64,000 bases of DNA from Dermanyssus gallinae (lineage: Eukaryota > Arthropoda > Arachnida > Mesostigmata > Dermanyssidae), in assembly GCA_003439945.1 (NCBI GenBank), contig QVRM01000484.1:248001-312000 (forward strand), in the 5' to 3' direction. Shown in pieces: positions 11,401 through 23,700 of this stretch. The position numbers were made by a program, and so were the translations under genes. Position 1 is the first letter of the stretch. Each line of letters opens with the position of its first letter. Under the pieces are notes generated by a model. It ran no database searches and was not told where the DNA came from. It was given only the letters and a program-made list of their open reading frames with translations.

Positions 11401-14400
11401 TGAGGATAGGATGGCAGGAATGTCGGAGCATGCTTACCCCCGTTCCGTGACGTCGCACCCACCGCAGGAGGGTGACGTTGAGTCTGAGCCTAGCAATGTC
11501 ATGCACGATCGTGCGAGCACATTCACCGCAAGCGTCGAAGCGCTGACCATCACTGAAACCACCACAACCACATCGACCGCATCCGTCACAGGGTCCTCCG
11601 ACACGGTACAAATGGCGCAGGGTTCCATGCTGAAGCAGGAATCTCGAGACGAGTCCACCCTCTCGCAGGACATTACACACTCAGCATCTGATGATGATGA
11701 TGACGACGATAATGATGCCGACGACGACGACGACGTCGACCGCGCTGACGCTGGCGAAAGAAGTAACGCCCTGACGAGCGATGCTGCAATTATCCAGGAG
11801 GGCACCGTAAGTGCCGTTCGTATGAGACCGAAACGTGAAGGCGCCGCCGACACCAGTACGACTGACCAAGAAAAGCGACAGAGCTACCTGTCGGAGGAGT
11901 CGTCCGAAAGGGATTCCGAACGAAAGGCGCTTCCATCGTCGTCCGAACTGACCGTGTCGTCGGCAACCACCACCACGCATACGTCCACTGAATATGAGAC
12001 GGCCTCGCAAGGCTCGAAACTGTCGACCTCTGTTACGTCCTCAGCGTACAAGACGGCGCACACGTCGACACAGTCAACCATCTCGGATGCATCGGAACAT
12101 TCCGCCAGCCACTTTTCGACGGCAACGATGGGAGCCGGCGGTGAGCTCTCAGATGCCAGTGATACGATATTAGAGTCACCGATTGGACCTTTGAGCGAGC
12201 GTACCCGCGAGGGTTTGTGGGCCGACGCACCCAAGCAAAGCCCACCCCGCGAGCTGGCACTCGCAGACGCGGGTGCAATTCAGCAGCAGCAGCAGCAGTC
12301 TCGTCAAGGTCAACAACCGAGCGAGGAAAGCAGCAGAAGCCCTATGGAGGAATTGTTGCGCAGGTATCCGTATGGACTGCCGAGCAGCGGGATGACAGAG
12401 ATGCCCGAGGCGGAGGAGGAAGACTACGACGCTGGCTACCATGATAAATCCGTAGGCATGCTGAGAAGGAAGAGGCTCAGTCCCATCCTGGACGACCACG
12501 GCAGCACCCCCGACGCGGACTCAGCTTCAATGAAAAAGTCTCTCGGTAGAGGCAGTGAGAGAGACGATATGAGCGTTTGCTCACTACAGGAATTTGAACG
12601 ACTGGAGGCGGAAATGGCTGCCAGTAAAAACAGTGTCGCCTCAAGCCTTGAGTCAAGTAGCCAGTTAGCGGCCGGTTTACCTAACGTACACGGTTTGCAG
12701 GGTATACTCGGAACGACCGGAACTAGTACTACTATTATTACTACTACGACTACTACTACTACTGGCAAAGTAACAGAAGATCTCCCTGCGGCGCTGAGCG
12801 CCGTGCAGCCCGCCGACTTCGAACGTTTGGAGCGTGAAATTCATTTGGAAGGATTGAGCTCGGACACCCAGTCGGAGCGGGACAGGACCATGACTGTCAT
12901 CCAGGAGCAGGAGTACGAGTTATCTTCCTCTCAGCTTAACCTCGGGCTTAACGCGGACCTCGAGACCAGTGGATCGGTCTCTGAAGGAAGTCCCGACTCG
13001 ATCGCCGTTACGACCGCCGAGCAAAGTTTGCAGGGTTCCCGTCAGCAGCTCAGTACAGCCGGCGCGGCGACGACAGCAGCGGTGACGGCGGCGGTCGCTC
13101 CAGCAGTTGCGGCGTCGTCAGCGAGAGTTGACGCATCATCCTACGATGAGGCGGGTAACGAGTCGCTGCTCGACAGTCTCATTGAGGAGATCGAGCAGCA
13201 CCACAAACGCGAGGCCAGTCAGGACGAGGACAAAGGCATTGAGCCGGACTCGCTGGCGCAGGAGAAGACACCCGACTTCCCGGACTCGCTGTCGCATTCG
13301 CGAGGCGAAGCCGCCCTGTACGACTCTCTGCATGAGGTGAAAGAGATCGGTGAGTGGGACTCGTTTTACGAGGGCCGAGACGCTGGTGGTGTCGTCGTCG
13401 TCAGCGGCGGCGGCGGCAGCAGCGACGGTAACGGCGGCAATGGCGCCAGCGAGGTGCGAGGGCTGAGTATGTCGCCAACCGTTACCGTACAGAAGAGCAT
13501 ACGTCGTGGGGACGACGGCAGCACGACGTTAACGACTCGGACCATGCTGACGAAGATGATCGTGTCGACGGACGCGGCTGATCCGGCCGAATTCCGCGAG
13601 CTTGCCTCGCCCAGCCCCAGCCAGATGCTGCAGGCGGGTATTCCCCGCACGACGACGACGATTTTGAGCGACCAACCCGACTCTGGGCTATTCCACAGCG
13701 ACGATGACTCGCAGTCGGCGGCGGTGGCGGCCGTCGGCGGCGCAACGCCGACCTCTACGTCTTCTGCGACGACGGTTGTCCGCCGCGTTGTGCAGAGTTC
13801 GTCGTCGTCGTCGCTGCCGTCGGCTCGCCAGGAGCCTACCGGCGGCGAGATGGAGCACCCTTCGATGGCTTTCGAGCCTGGTTCGGGCCGCTCTGTCTCC
13901 AAGCGAACTACTGTGATGTCGAGCAGCTCCTCCGGCAGCAGTCCGGCGGCGTTCGCTGACCGCGGCAAGCAAATCCAAGGTAGAATATTCGATTTTGTTC
14001 ATTAAGCCCTTGTCGCACCTCACCTAGCACCTACCCACATTTCCACCAAGCATCCACGTACTCTCTTTCTCTATCTATCTTTCTCTGTCTCTCGCCCTCC
14101 CCTTTTCTCGCTCGCAATTGAACTTGTCGTTGTTCTACACTACCACCACCACCAACCGGCCGTATCCGATGTATGGGCATAATGCGAGCATCAAATTCGG
14201 GCACTGTCGCCTCTCCGCGAGCATCTTGCTGCCTTCCCTTCGTTTTTCGACTAGATAAGCGATTTGCCTAAGGCCGTAACGGTCACTGCTCGTAGTTCTG
14301 TTTTATTTCGTTATGTTTCGTTGCTATCGTTCTAGTCGCGTTATTTTCGTTGATCTACCTATCTATACACGTGTGCGCGGTATATATTTATATTTTTTTA

Positions 14401-16557
14401 TACATATATATGTATACGAATATCACATTACCCACCATCTCACGGTGTAGGTAGCATCGCGGCATCGGGGACTGGCATGGCCGTTTGGCTACTGGGCTTG
14501 GCTTAACGCTAAGTAGTTGAATCGGTACTATAGGAACTCAACTTTGTCAAGAAGCACGAACACCATGGACATCCATCCATCCATTTAGAACAATCACTAC
14601 TACTACTACTACTACTACAACCAGTACTACAGCAGAGTGTACAGAGGTGCCTGTTCGTAGGGTTTTAGCCGACCCGCCGGCTAGGTCTGCCTAGCCTACA
14701 CAGGGGATAGGTACCCGCACATTTATAATGATTCCATAGACATACACGCACATATAACAATTCCATGATGACATACACACATATATGTACACAAGTAGAA
14801 TCAGCCAAAGGTATGAAGCGACCAACATAACCTTGTGTTGTCTCTCGTTTCTGCTTCAGCGGCACCAACTAAGCACAATGTAACCATCTCAATCTGTGCA
14901 ACTTTTTGTGAAAGTTTCACGGGGAGGGGAGGGGGCGTTGGGGTTACACCTAACTGTGACGCGCCACCTCAGTTGGTTCCTACCGGTACGGCTCCAACCA
15001 AGCACGCAACGCGGTGCCGGCGCAACACGCTCATAAGGCACACGAGGGGGTATTTGGAGGGGGGTAAAAGGAGAACAACAATACAATCATAACAATAACG
15101 CCCTGCAAGCATCTGTATAGCTTATGAGCCTTGGGGTTGGCTTGAACAGTTTATGTCTAGCTAGTTCGACGTTGCTGCCACTCTCGTGTTTGGTTTTGTT
15201 TTCAAGTCCATGTTTCGTTCGTTCGTTTGTTTGTTAGTTCCTTTTCTCCTCTGGTCGGACCTCATTGTTACCGAGATTACCACCGAGCTACCAATATACC
15301 TGTGAAATACCAGACACAACGCATAGAAACTGCGACTCTCTAGTCACTCTCGTAGTATCGCGCGTAACAATTGGGTCAGAGTAGACTGTCGCTTCTAAAA
15401 CACAGCTTCAGGCTTGCTAGCTAGCTGCGGCGGCGGCGGATATTCACCGGCATGATGATGAAACGCCCTCGAACTGGTGAGGGCGTCTCACCCCCACCCG
15501 CATGAGACTACCATAAAACAAGTGGAACCAGAGCGAATGGCAATGGGTCTTGGTCGCGTAATGATCTAGAACTACAGCGATGATAAAGTAGGCGGTGAGA
15601 GGTGAGTGATAAATGATGCTGTTCGCTCGTCGTAAATGCCTCCTTTATCGCGTTCGCGCACAGGTAGGTGGTTTTTGCGTCTTCTTTGCCAGCTAACCTG
15701 CATGCCGCCTGCATCCGAAATCGGTGAAAGAGTCGCAAATTCGTATGCATAACCATAAATTGGCTTCGAATCGAGACGAGGGTTTTAGGTGCTATTGTTA
15801 CAGCGCCGATCGTGATTTCTACTGACTATCGCCTAGTTACTGTAGCGGCTATTGTTGTCGTTGTTGGCGTATTTGCTTGTGTGCATGCTTCTTCTTTGGC
15901 GGTCGGGATACGATATGGCTAGCGTAACACAAATAAACAGCAACTATTCGAAGGTCAACAGCCACATCGGGGTTTGGCTTGATCATAGAGATTATCTGGC
16001 TAAAATTGCAGGAGGTCAGCTGCTCGACGAGATGATGGCGGCGGTCGGGTCACTCTCTGCTACTCAGTAAGTGTACATGTACCTCTAAAATCTTAAAAGC
16101 AAATATATATATATATATAATTTTGCTGACACATACATATGTCCGTGTATACATTTGCATATCAAGGGTATCTCAACCTTCATACGATCGAAATTGACGA
16201 GTGCACTTGTCAAGCCAAAGCTGCGCAAACAGATTATCACTCGACTTTCAAGACTAGTTCTAGTAGTCTATACAGCACCAGCGGCAGCAGCAAACTGTCC
16301 GCAACACCACAATTCGTGTCCATCTAAAGCAAGCGAACTAATTTTGTATGTGCCTCACCTGCGCGTCGTGTGTGTTTCTCTGTGTGTGTGTGTATACGCA
16401 TTCCAGCACAAGCGTGACTACTAGAACAGTGACGGAGACCGAGTACGACTCGGAGGGCAACCCGCACGAGAAGACCGTTACGATCACCACGACACGCAAG
16501 GTTACGACGGACAAGGACGGCAAGCAGACAGTCGAAGAGATCGAAACGCGAAGCTAA
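3453..16557 (+). CDS. Giant S/T/E/P-rich cytoskeletal-type protein, 3' part of gene (4 exons)
   Basis: Spliced model 3453-8459, 11244-13979, 16012-16066, 16407-16557 gives at least 2,648 codons plus the stop; the 5' exons are outside the window or unrecognised. Every junction is GT-AG and the phases agree (1/1, 1/1, 2/2), which supports one transcript. The protein has no signal peptide or membrane segment in this part. It is dominated by Ser, Thr, Glu, Pro and Asp, like the giant tail exons of neuronal ankyrins (C. elegans UNC-44 long form, Drosophila Ank2-L/XL) and of futsch/MAP1 proteins. That likeness is in composition and architecture only: no ankyrin, ZU5, death or MAP1 domain lies in the window. 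If right, it would be a large unstructured scaffold tail binding cytoskeleton in axons. Alternative: an uncharacterised arthropod low-complexity protein. Confidence 0.7.
4310..4423 (+). repeat. Degenerate copy 1 of the SPTMKAHAV protein repeat
   Basis: Encodes GYNIHSSPTLLAHKAQ followed by an acidic stretch with VEYASENV. It aligns with the three better copies downstream at the G-[FY]-[DN]-[IV]-x-x-S-P-T start. Confidence 0.6.
5831..5947 (+). repeat. Copy 2 of the SPTMKAHAV protein repeat
   Basis: A 39-residue unit beginning GFDVRRSPTMKAHAVKM, then DDDADRLLHQDEYLEVLRLQA. Strongly conserved with copies 3 and 4. Confidence 0.85.
6512..6628 (+). repeat. Copy 3 of the SPTMKAHAV protein repeat
   Basis: A 39-residue unit beginning GYDIHRSPTMKAHAVKL, with LLHADEYLEVLQTQA at its end. 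Confidence 0.85.
6707..6823 (+). repeat. Copy 4 of the SPTMKAHAV protein repeat
   Basis: A 39-residue unit beginning IFDIKDSPSMKAHTVTL, with VLHAEEYLEVLRSEE at its end. It lies only about 78 bp after copy 3. Confidence 0.85.
8460..11243 (+). other. Intron between giant exons A and B
   Basis: Bounded by GTACAG at 8460 and TATGACAG at 11236-11243. The interior is low-complexity sequence, trinucleotide repeats and pyrimidine-rich stretches. The longest open frame (10457-11086) has no recognisable domain and I do not call it. Confidence 0.6.
9766..9845. repeat. (GTT)n-rich trinucleotide repeat
   Basis: About 80 bp of GTT units interrupted by GCT and ATT, inside the giant-gene intron. Confidence 0.9.
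11244..13979 (+). CDS. Giant exon B (2,736 nt, phase 1-1)
   Basis: The open frame runs 11177-14005. The acceptor is GACTGTTTTTATGACAG ending at 11243, and the donor is CCAAG|GTAGAA at 13979/13980. Length is 912 codons, phase 1 at both ends, so it splices in frame to exon A and exon C. The protein is S/T-rich and acidic. It contains FENVAFKDD near the start (about 11345), Asp/acidic runs encoded by GAT/GAC repeats (11690-11750), SLQEFERLEAEMA (about 12580-12620) and the related DFERLEREI (about 12818), a poly-Gln run at 12280-12297, and Ser/Gly/Ala homopolymers near 13390-13440 and 13790-13810. The internal GTGAGT at 13350 is also in phase 1 and could be an alternative donor. No enzymatic domain is visible. 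Confidence 0.82.
13980..16011 (+). other. Intron between exons B and C
   Basis: Starts GTAGAA and ends AAAATTGCAG. It holds simple repeats ((CTA)n near 14598-14618, TA-rich tracts near 14380-14420) and no recognisable gene. Confidence 0.5.
16012..16066 (+). CDS. Micro-exon C (55 nt, phase 1 to 2)
   Basis: Acceptor GGCTAAAATTGCAG ends at 16011; donor TACTCA|GTAAGTG follows 16066. It encodes GQLLDEMMAAVGSLSAT between split codons. It was found because it is the only piece I see that joins exon B (phase 1) to the last exon (phase 2) and has a strong GTAAGT donor. Confidence 0.6.
16407..16557 (+). CDS. Last exon D, S/T-rich charged C terminus
   Basis: Acceptor GTATACGCATTCCAG ends at 16406, after a TG-repeat tract; entry phase 2. 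It encodes TSVTTRTVTETEYDSEG, then a Thr/Val/Lys-rich stretch ending TVEEIETRS and TAA at 16555-16557. The alternating T-V-T/K-T-V pattern suggests a beta-prone conserved tail rather than random sequence. I see no clear AATAAA close downstream. Confidence 0.65.
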
Positions 16558-19500
16558 ACAGCTAAACAAACGCCTGCTGAAACGGTCGCCGCTCGCCGGT
16601 CGGCCACAACGACGAGCAATAATGGCCAGCGGCCATCTATTGCCGTTGTTCTACGTTTGTTTCCAACCGCCGAATCGATCCCCTCTTTCCAATTTTTCTC
16701 CACTGCAATCTTTCTAGCCAGATGGCCATCCCAGATGGTACTGTCTGGCGCACTATGCGTGTGGACTGACCGACAGACAGACCAAGGGACGACCTACGTC
16801 ACGGTTGTTGTTGTCGTCGACGTCGCCGCAACGAGCAGACGATAAATTCGAGGCACGTACGAGCCTGCCGCCACGACGCAACAGCAAATCACACGAACCA
16901 TGAGGAGGATGATCATTTTGGAGAAGAGAACTTACACCCACGATGCTTACGATGACCATGTTGGTCTTCGTTGAGCGCGCAACATGCATAGATACAGACA
17001 CACATACAGGCATACGAACATTCATACGCGCATACATACTCACAGACGTACACAAGACGTGCACGCGTACAGACCTTTACGCTTGCACAGCGTGCCCCCC
17101 AGAGGCTCGCCCCTGCCGCTCCCCGCTCGGGACGCCCGGCGCCTACAGTGACGCCTGTCGATCACAGCAAAGCACTGTCGTTACGTTAATTACGGCAAAT
17201 ACATGGAAGCACACGTCTTTCGTAACAACTTGCCTGCATTACTAGGCTATTCTTATTGTTGTTGTTCTTGTTACTCTCCTTACCCGTTCGCTCTATTCTG
17301 CCCATATTTGCGCTTCTGCTAAGCCTCCTGTTCCTATTTGCGCTGACTGCAACATGCAGGTCCATATTCGGTCCGATGCTTACGGCATCGGCGCCCGTTT
17401 CGTGCTATCTAGCACCTCTACTTTTGCACTCTACCCCATCGTGTCGCACAAACGCAGACTTACAAATCTGTAGAGCGCCGAAGTGAACCGTACCTCTCTT
17501 AACAGGCCGAACAATACCTTTCATTAGCAATGTTTTCTGCCAAAGATCTACTCGGTAATCTAATAAGTTGGTGTTGGACCATTTGAATTTAGATGTATGG
17601 CCCGTGTGCATGTGTTTGAGTACATGCGTACGTGTCGACGTGCACACGCTCACGTGCTAATGAGGGGAGGTTACCCCAGATGGACGTAGGCGCCGGGGAA
17701 CTCTATGGCAAATAGGCACAAGGCGAGGAAGGACATAAAGTAGTCGGTGCGATAACGCCTCCGTGATTGATGGAACACTTCAGAGGCCACCATTGATGTG
17801 GATTCATTCGAAAACACGGTGGGCCTATGAACGACAACAATATGTGGGTGACAATATGTCATTACCTCAGCCAAGCATGCGGGAAAGGCCATACCAACAA
17901 ACCGCCTACATGGCAGATGATCACAACAAACAACAACAAGGTCTGTGTGGTACTGAGATTATAATGGGTATCAGCCTAAATTTAGTTAAACTTCGAACAC
18001 ACAATTCGGACCTGGGGTCGCTGCATCACCGACAAGGTTAATGTTTCTCGTTAAGCAGAGCGTACTTTAACGTGTTTTTAGGCTCATTCCTGTTATCGCG
18101 TAGAACGCAGTAGATACTAAAAGTAGAAGTAAGACTTGCGTTGGTGCTCGCGAACATTTTCCAACTAGAAAGGGAGAAGGAAACATAGAGACATTGATGC
18201 ACGCACATGATCAGCGTGCATGCAAGGTCAATCGCGGCACACCTAGCTGCGATACGGTCGAGAAGTTCCTGTAGCCTGAGGCTGCCTCGAGAACTGCAGG
18301 CTCGCTAATACGGGGGGGGGGGTCATAGCGTTCAGTCGTTGAAGCAGGCCGCACTGCATAGTTACAGTTTAATATTACCACTATTGCTACTACTACAACT
18401 ACCAGACTTACTGACGTGAGTGTTACGTCAGACTAAAAACCGTTAACCGTGCGTACTGCGACTGCACTAAGAAAGCTGGCCGCCTTTCGGCCAAACACCA
18501 ATTGAGCCCTGGGGGATGAAAACAAATGACTGGGGTCATCCTAGGAGTGCTTTAACTTGTTTTTCCTTCCTGCAAGGAAATACATTCAGACCGATAGATA
18601 AATACAACACGCATGACCTATGTCTGCTATTCATACTATTATTTCTATCCATACTATTAGTATTTACAAATAATATATATATACACATATATACATACAT
18701 ATATATGCCTATACGTATATCGATAAGTACGTGTCTCAATGTAGACCCGCATCTATTCTCTAGATAAGAAGAGTTGCGAGCTCAGAGAGCCGTGCTTCCT
18801 CCCGAGCACGTCGGGTCGCACAGATGCTTCGTTGGTGTTGGCCAGCAGCCTTGCAATGGCCGGACAAACGTGGCGGATGCCACTAACTGGCTATTATTGC
18901 CCGCAAAAATAAAAACCGACACACACACAAAGTCACTATTTCAGCTGCTGCTACCGTTGTGACTACAGTTGCAGAACAAAGCAGCTGGACTCACCAGTGG
19001 GATGGTGTTGTCCTAAGCTTGTCGGTCATTGTTGCCAGCAACCGCTGCAGATACCATAGTGGTGGCAATCACAGCAGCAATACGAAGGGCAACAACAAAC
19101 AAATAAAAATCATAATAGCAGCAGCAGCAACAACAACGACAACAGGAAACAACAAAAGCAACCACGCTAACACTAAACATTGCCAGTCATCACATACACT
19201 AGCATGACGTAACAACAATAATACAAGACAACAAACAACAAAAACCAATACATAGTCATAGCCGAGCTAATCGAGGAACAGAACGTCAAGTGAAAATAAC
19301 CACTTATCTTCTTCGGCTTCCCCATTACCTCTGTTGCAAAATATGACTGTCTTTGTCAGCGAAGAGAGAACTTGAGAAGTGAAGATGGGCTCTGGCCCGC
19401 AGAGAGAGCCTGGGCTAGATGCTACAAGTATACTGCCATTTCACCTGCTTCGATCGAAGGTACGCCAGTAAGTAAGCAAAATCAAAAGTCATGACTGGCC

Positions 19501-21658
19501 GAAGCTTCTACAGCCTTCACTTTTTCACCACACCTGTTGCTAGATGCAACACTGCCTCAGCTAGATTATTTAAAACGAGGAAATGTCCAACTTCAGTACA
19601 ACACACTCATCAATGGCAACGACAGCTAATATGATAATAGCAACAAACGCGACAACAGTAACCATAATAGTGACAATACGAACTAACAGCGGCAACAACA
19701 ATGTACTACACTGAAAGAAATAACACATAATAAATGAACGACAAAAATAGCAAGAACAGCAGGAAACGACTACAGCGACAACGACAAAACCTACAACACC
19801 AGGAAAACCTAGTGAAAGATGCCACCAGCAGACTAAACACTTATGTCCATGAATAATAGAAGCGATCAATATAACAAATATCTGCCTATAATTTTCTTCC
19901 TAATTTTGGATTTTCTTCATCGGTTTCGTCGTATAACACATATAAAGTTGCAAAACCACAAAACATATTTAATATAACAACAATGAATAATCCACATGGT
20001 TATACACTAATTTGTTGGCTATCCCTAAGTAAGAAAAACCGAAGATGGCATATAACGAAAGAACTGCTGCTTCGCTACGAATGAAAAAATGGGATAGAAA
20101 TTATGGCATGATGGCTCAACAACAAGCAATGATTCGCGCCCATGAGTGGCTCTACAAAATGAATTGTAATGAATATATAACTATTATTAAAATAACACGT
20201 AACAGCACTTAATATATAAATAAATTATTGCGCCAAATAAAACTGCCGAATCGGTTCATATTTGTTTATGCTATATTATGGAATAAGAAATGTCGTCGCG
20301 CACTATTAGTATAAGCCTAAATAAATATATCTGCTAATATGACTATTCTTTAGATAAACAAAATTTATCTGGAGCACATACGTTTAGCGCCTGTATGTTT
20401 CTTTTAGGCATAGCTCCAGTGAAAGCATCCTATATCTTACATTCACGTATATGTATCCAACTTATTGGGTTATGAGATTAGAAAAACCGAGGAAGAACTG
20501 CCGGAACTTTTCTCCTGCCTAGCCCACAGTTGTCCATAGGGGTTCATTATGCTTCAGCTGTAATTTCTTGAAACGTGGCGTTTGTCATCGAAGATACGAT
20601 GCTCGGAAAAGTCTCCAGAAGACGCGGCACGGTCAGATGGTAATTGTGGGCGTGCAAAAACTTTCCCGTCAATGTGCAGGAACTTCTTCACTAGTTCACA
20701 TGCTGATGTGATCAAAATAAAATCCTACATAGAGTCAAAACCGCTCAAATCCGACAGAAAATATGCCGCTTACCCATATTGAAGAAAAGTCGCTTAACAA
20801 ATCAGGCTCTTTCAGATTAGCCAACACGTCATAAAATGAGATATCAAGTTGCTTTACAACACTAGTCCTAAATAATGTTGTCTCATTCAATTCAGGTTCA
20901 ATTAAAATCATTGAGGCTCATTGTTTAGGCCCCTAAGGTCTATACTAACCCTGCGAAGCGCCAGCCGCGAGATTAAACAACCTTAGGAAGAACTTGCTGT
21001 GTCATATTAATCCCTAATTTCACCATGGCGTGCTTAAATTCTTCATACTTCTGCTTATTTAAAACAACTGGTCCCCTCCAATGATGGCCGATATATCAAA
21101 GGATTTCATTAAAAGCGTACGATTTTGTACTGCGACACTACTCCAGAGTGTCTCCTTCAAATAAGTTGGTTCGATATCTGGTTCCCACAGGAACAAATAA
21201 CGGGGAGAAAAACATAGCATAGATATATTAAAGCTGTGCAACCATTTAGGATATAAATATATACTTTCAACTGGAAATAGCAAAAATTGGTAAAATCACT
21301 TATGACACGTCACCGCCTTTCATCGCTTATGACAGGTCACCAAACACATTAATTAAGATTTTAAGCATTACAGCTTAGACCTTATTAATATGTGCTCCAA
21401 TAAAGAAATATTTAAAAAACGATGATTATGGCTAGCACTTGTCGCTCTGAAAGTGATTGGACGAACCTCCGCGTAGAATGACAAGAATTCGCTATTTAAC
21501 TAAGCAACTCTATATATATAATCCATAAACCAAGACATAATATTAAAAAAGTCATATTTATGAACTGGCAGCAAAGTCGTTCGCGCATCGTAACGTAAAA
21601 TCTCAAAACAATTTTATTCACTTTTTCATATTCTGATATTGGTTAAATTCTCTACATG

Positions 21659-21755
<97 letters not shown>

Positions 21756-22204
21756 CAATACTATATATGTACAACAAATCCAATAATATTATCTATCGAA
21801 ACAGGGAGAACTTTTTGCCTCGGCGAACGGTAGGATTCGCTAACCCGTTCTCAATTTCATCAACAGCTGGCAAATGCTTAAGATCACCTGTAAAGAACGG
21901 AGCATCAAAACACAAATAATTTAGTGCTGTTAAATATATGAATAGTACAAGCTTGTTTCAACAATACTGGACTAAAGGGAAGGTCATATTATGTATATTT
22001 AGTAGGTTAGTTAGAACGCATATTACAAAACTTGAAATACGGTGCGTATCTACACATCTTAGCTTCCTCTCTCTCTCTCACTCTCTATATATATATATAT
22101 TTTTTTTTTTGTATATATATACGTATCGAAAAATTCTGAAACATATTTATTTCAATTCAATTCAAATTAGTTAGTACATTGCGTGTATATGGAGTAACAA
22201 TTAT
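16558..22204. other. No gene recognised; 3' UTR and AT-rich intergenic sequence
   Basis: The first few hundred bases are probably 3' UTR of the giant gene. Beyond that I see CAA/AAC-type repeats (about 19040-19260 and 19600-19800), mono- and dinucleotide tracts, and AT-rich sequence, with no ORF showing family motifs. The missing last exon of the minus-strand PMPCA gene could lie in this stretch, but I could not find it. Confidence 0.45.
21660..21754. repeat. (TA)n microsatellite, about 95 bp
   Basis: Long pure alternating TA run. The Ile-Tyr open frames across it are artefacts. Confidence 0.95.
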
Positions 22205-22800
22205 CTCTTTCTGGACGTTTACATCAGACACATTCTCCACATTGTCCAGTTCAGCAGAGGCGGCGTTACCCCGCTGAATGTCTAGCGATAGTTTCTGGTT
22301 TAGGTACTCGACAGCTTAGGTATCTCCCGTCGAATGGTTGGGAGTTTTGCCGACTCGCGTTAAATAAGTTTGTAGGTCTTCAGGCCAGGTTCCCCCACTG
22401 TCTTTAACGCGCGGACGGAAAATATAGCAAACTTCCTGCACATATTGGCCTCCGCCAACATAAACGCATGAACAATGCTGAGTCCCTGCATCGCACAACA
22501 GCATGCGACCCACCTCAAAGGACATAAGGGTCAGTCCGCCTGGCCTCATTCCATCATCCCTGCAGAGGTCAGGTGGCTCAAGAATGCAAGGTAACCCCAC
22601 TTGATCGCCGCATATACGTTGATAGGGGAACACGAGATCTGCTCCTAAGCGTAACCCCGCACTAATCCCAAACAGTGTCGTCATCAGGGTGTCCAAGCTG
22701 GGGAGAGCCTGTAACCAAGCACCTGTGCCTTTTGCGGAGACCGCTCAGCATCTGGCCTTGTCAACCGTAGTTGAAGCTTGCTCGAGGAGATGCGCGAATG
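22205..22800 (-). mobile_element. Decayed non-LTR retroelement 3' fragment with PD-(D/E)XK-like domain
   Basis: Minus-strand frames carry a recognisable but broken copy of the terminal region of a non-LTR element. AKGTGAWLQALPS (about 22710-22750) is followed by ISAGLRLGADLVFP, then MRPGGLTLMSFEVGRMLLCDAG (about 22495-22560), where a better copy near the right end of the window has RPDGVTI...FAWDVTV. The last piece, SLDIQRGNAAS (about 22255-22290), matches the usual SLAIQRGNxAS close. The PD of the putative nuclease motif is changed to PG, and frames shift between pieces, so this is a relic. Confidence 0.55.
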
Positions 22801-23339
22801 CCTTCTCAAGACATGGAGTCGACCGGCCTTTCTGGAAAAGGGGTCAGCGTGTATTTAAACACACAGGGAGATCAATCTCTCGGATAAGGCCTTTTCTAAT
22901 GCCTGGGACATAGGGGACACTAGGACAAAACCAGCCAGTGCAACAGCGTCAGGCATCTCCAATCCACCTAAGGAACAGAGCCTGCATCGGGTGAGAAGCG
23001 CACATTGAAGAGCACCTCCAGTATCGAAGGTCCTCAGTCAAAACGCGACAATTGGCCCCCCCTAAGCAAGTGAGTTATTCGGGCTGCTGCAGAGCGATAT
23101 CAGTAGGTATATTCCGCAATAAAATACCAGCGATGGAAGACTGCTGGAGGCTAACTCAAGTTTCTCTCTCCATGCGCTCAATGCCTCAGATAATGCAAGC
23201 CCCTCCCTCTGGGCAGAACGTTAACCCCGAGGAGCTCAAGCTTCCATGATAATTCGGTTGTTCTTACGAAGCTAAGCTATACGTGGACAAGTGGTAAAAC
23301 CAGCCGCGTGAGACCCGTTTAGAGTTGACACACCTCAGG

Positions 23340-23700
23340 GGATTTGTACATTACACAGCCGAGTGATCTGACTTGTCACACTTACTGCAAGCTTTTCGCA
23401 GGGTGCATCTGTTAGTAAGATGACCCGCTTTCTGGCAGTTAGAGCACAGCTTTGGCTGGTTTGGTTGAAGTATTACCGGATGGAACCTTGCACCAGATCA
23501 AATAAATGAAAATGTCACCACAGACTCTGCAACCTAGGAACAGTGATGTTGGTTGTTGGTCCTCACACGTTAGAATCACCTTATTGAGCGGTACCTTACC
23601 CGCCTGACTTGAGAGGTGGAGACGCCGTATGACTGGTAACTCCAACAATATCTAGCTCATCTCGTATCTCGTCCTCCGTAAAGACATATTTACGCCTTGG
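23340..23700 (-). mobile_element. Gag-like ORF1 fragment with CCHC zinc knuckles
   Basis: A minus-strand frame encodes CSNCQKAGHLTNRC (CX2CX4HX4C) and then a second partial knuckle CSKCDKSDH. Upstream on the same strand VPLNKVILTCEDQQP resembles the conserved block before the knuckles in ORF1 of Jockey/I-type elements. Frames are interrupted. Together with the fragment at 22205-22800 it may be one rearranged element, or two. Confidence 0.5.

Noticed and set aside
11690..11750. GAT/GAC run considered as a separate microsatellite or CRISPR-like repeat
   Set aside because: It is an in-frame Asp tract of the protein; no repeat-spacer pattern exists anywhere in the window.
12436..12768. Minus-strand frames across exon B, and similar ones across exon A
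   Set aside because: Shadows of the giant coding exons; Val/Ser-rich from reverse-complemented Thr and Ser codons.
21656..21919. Open frame of Ile-Tyr repeats
   Set aside because: Translation of a (TA)n microsatellite; the same applies near 24970, 38500 and 46250.
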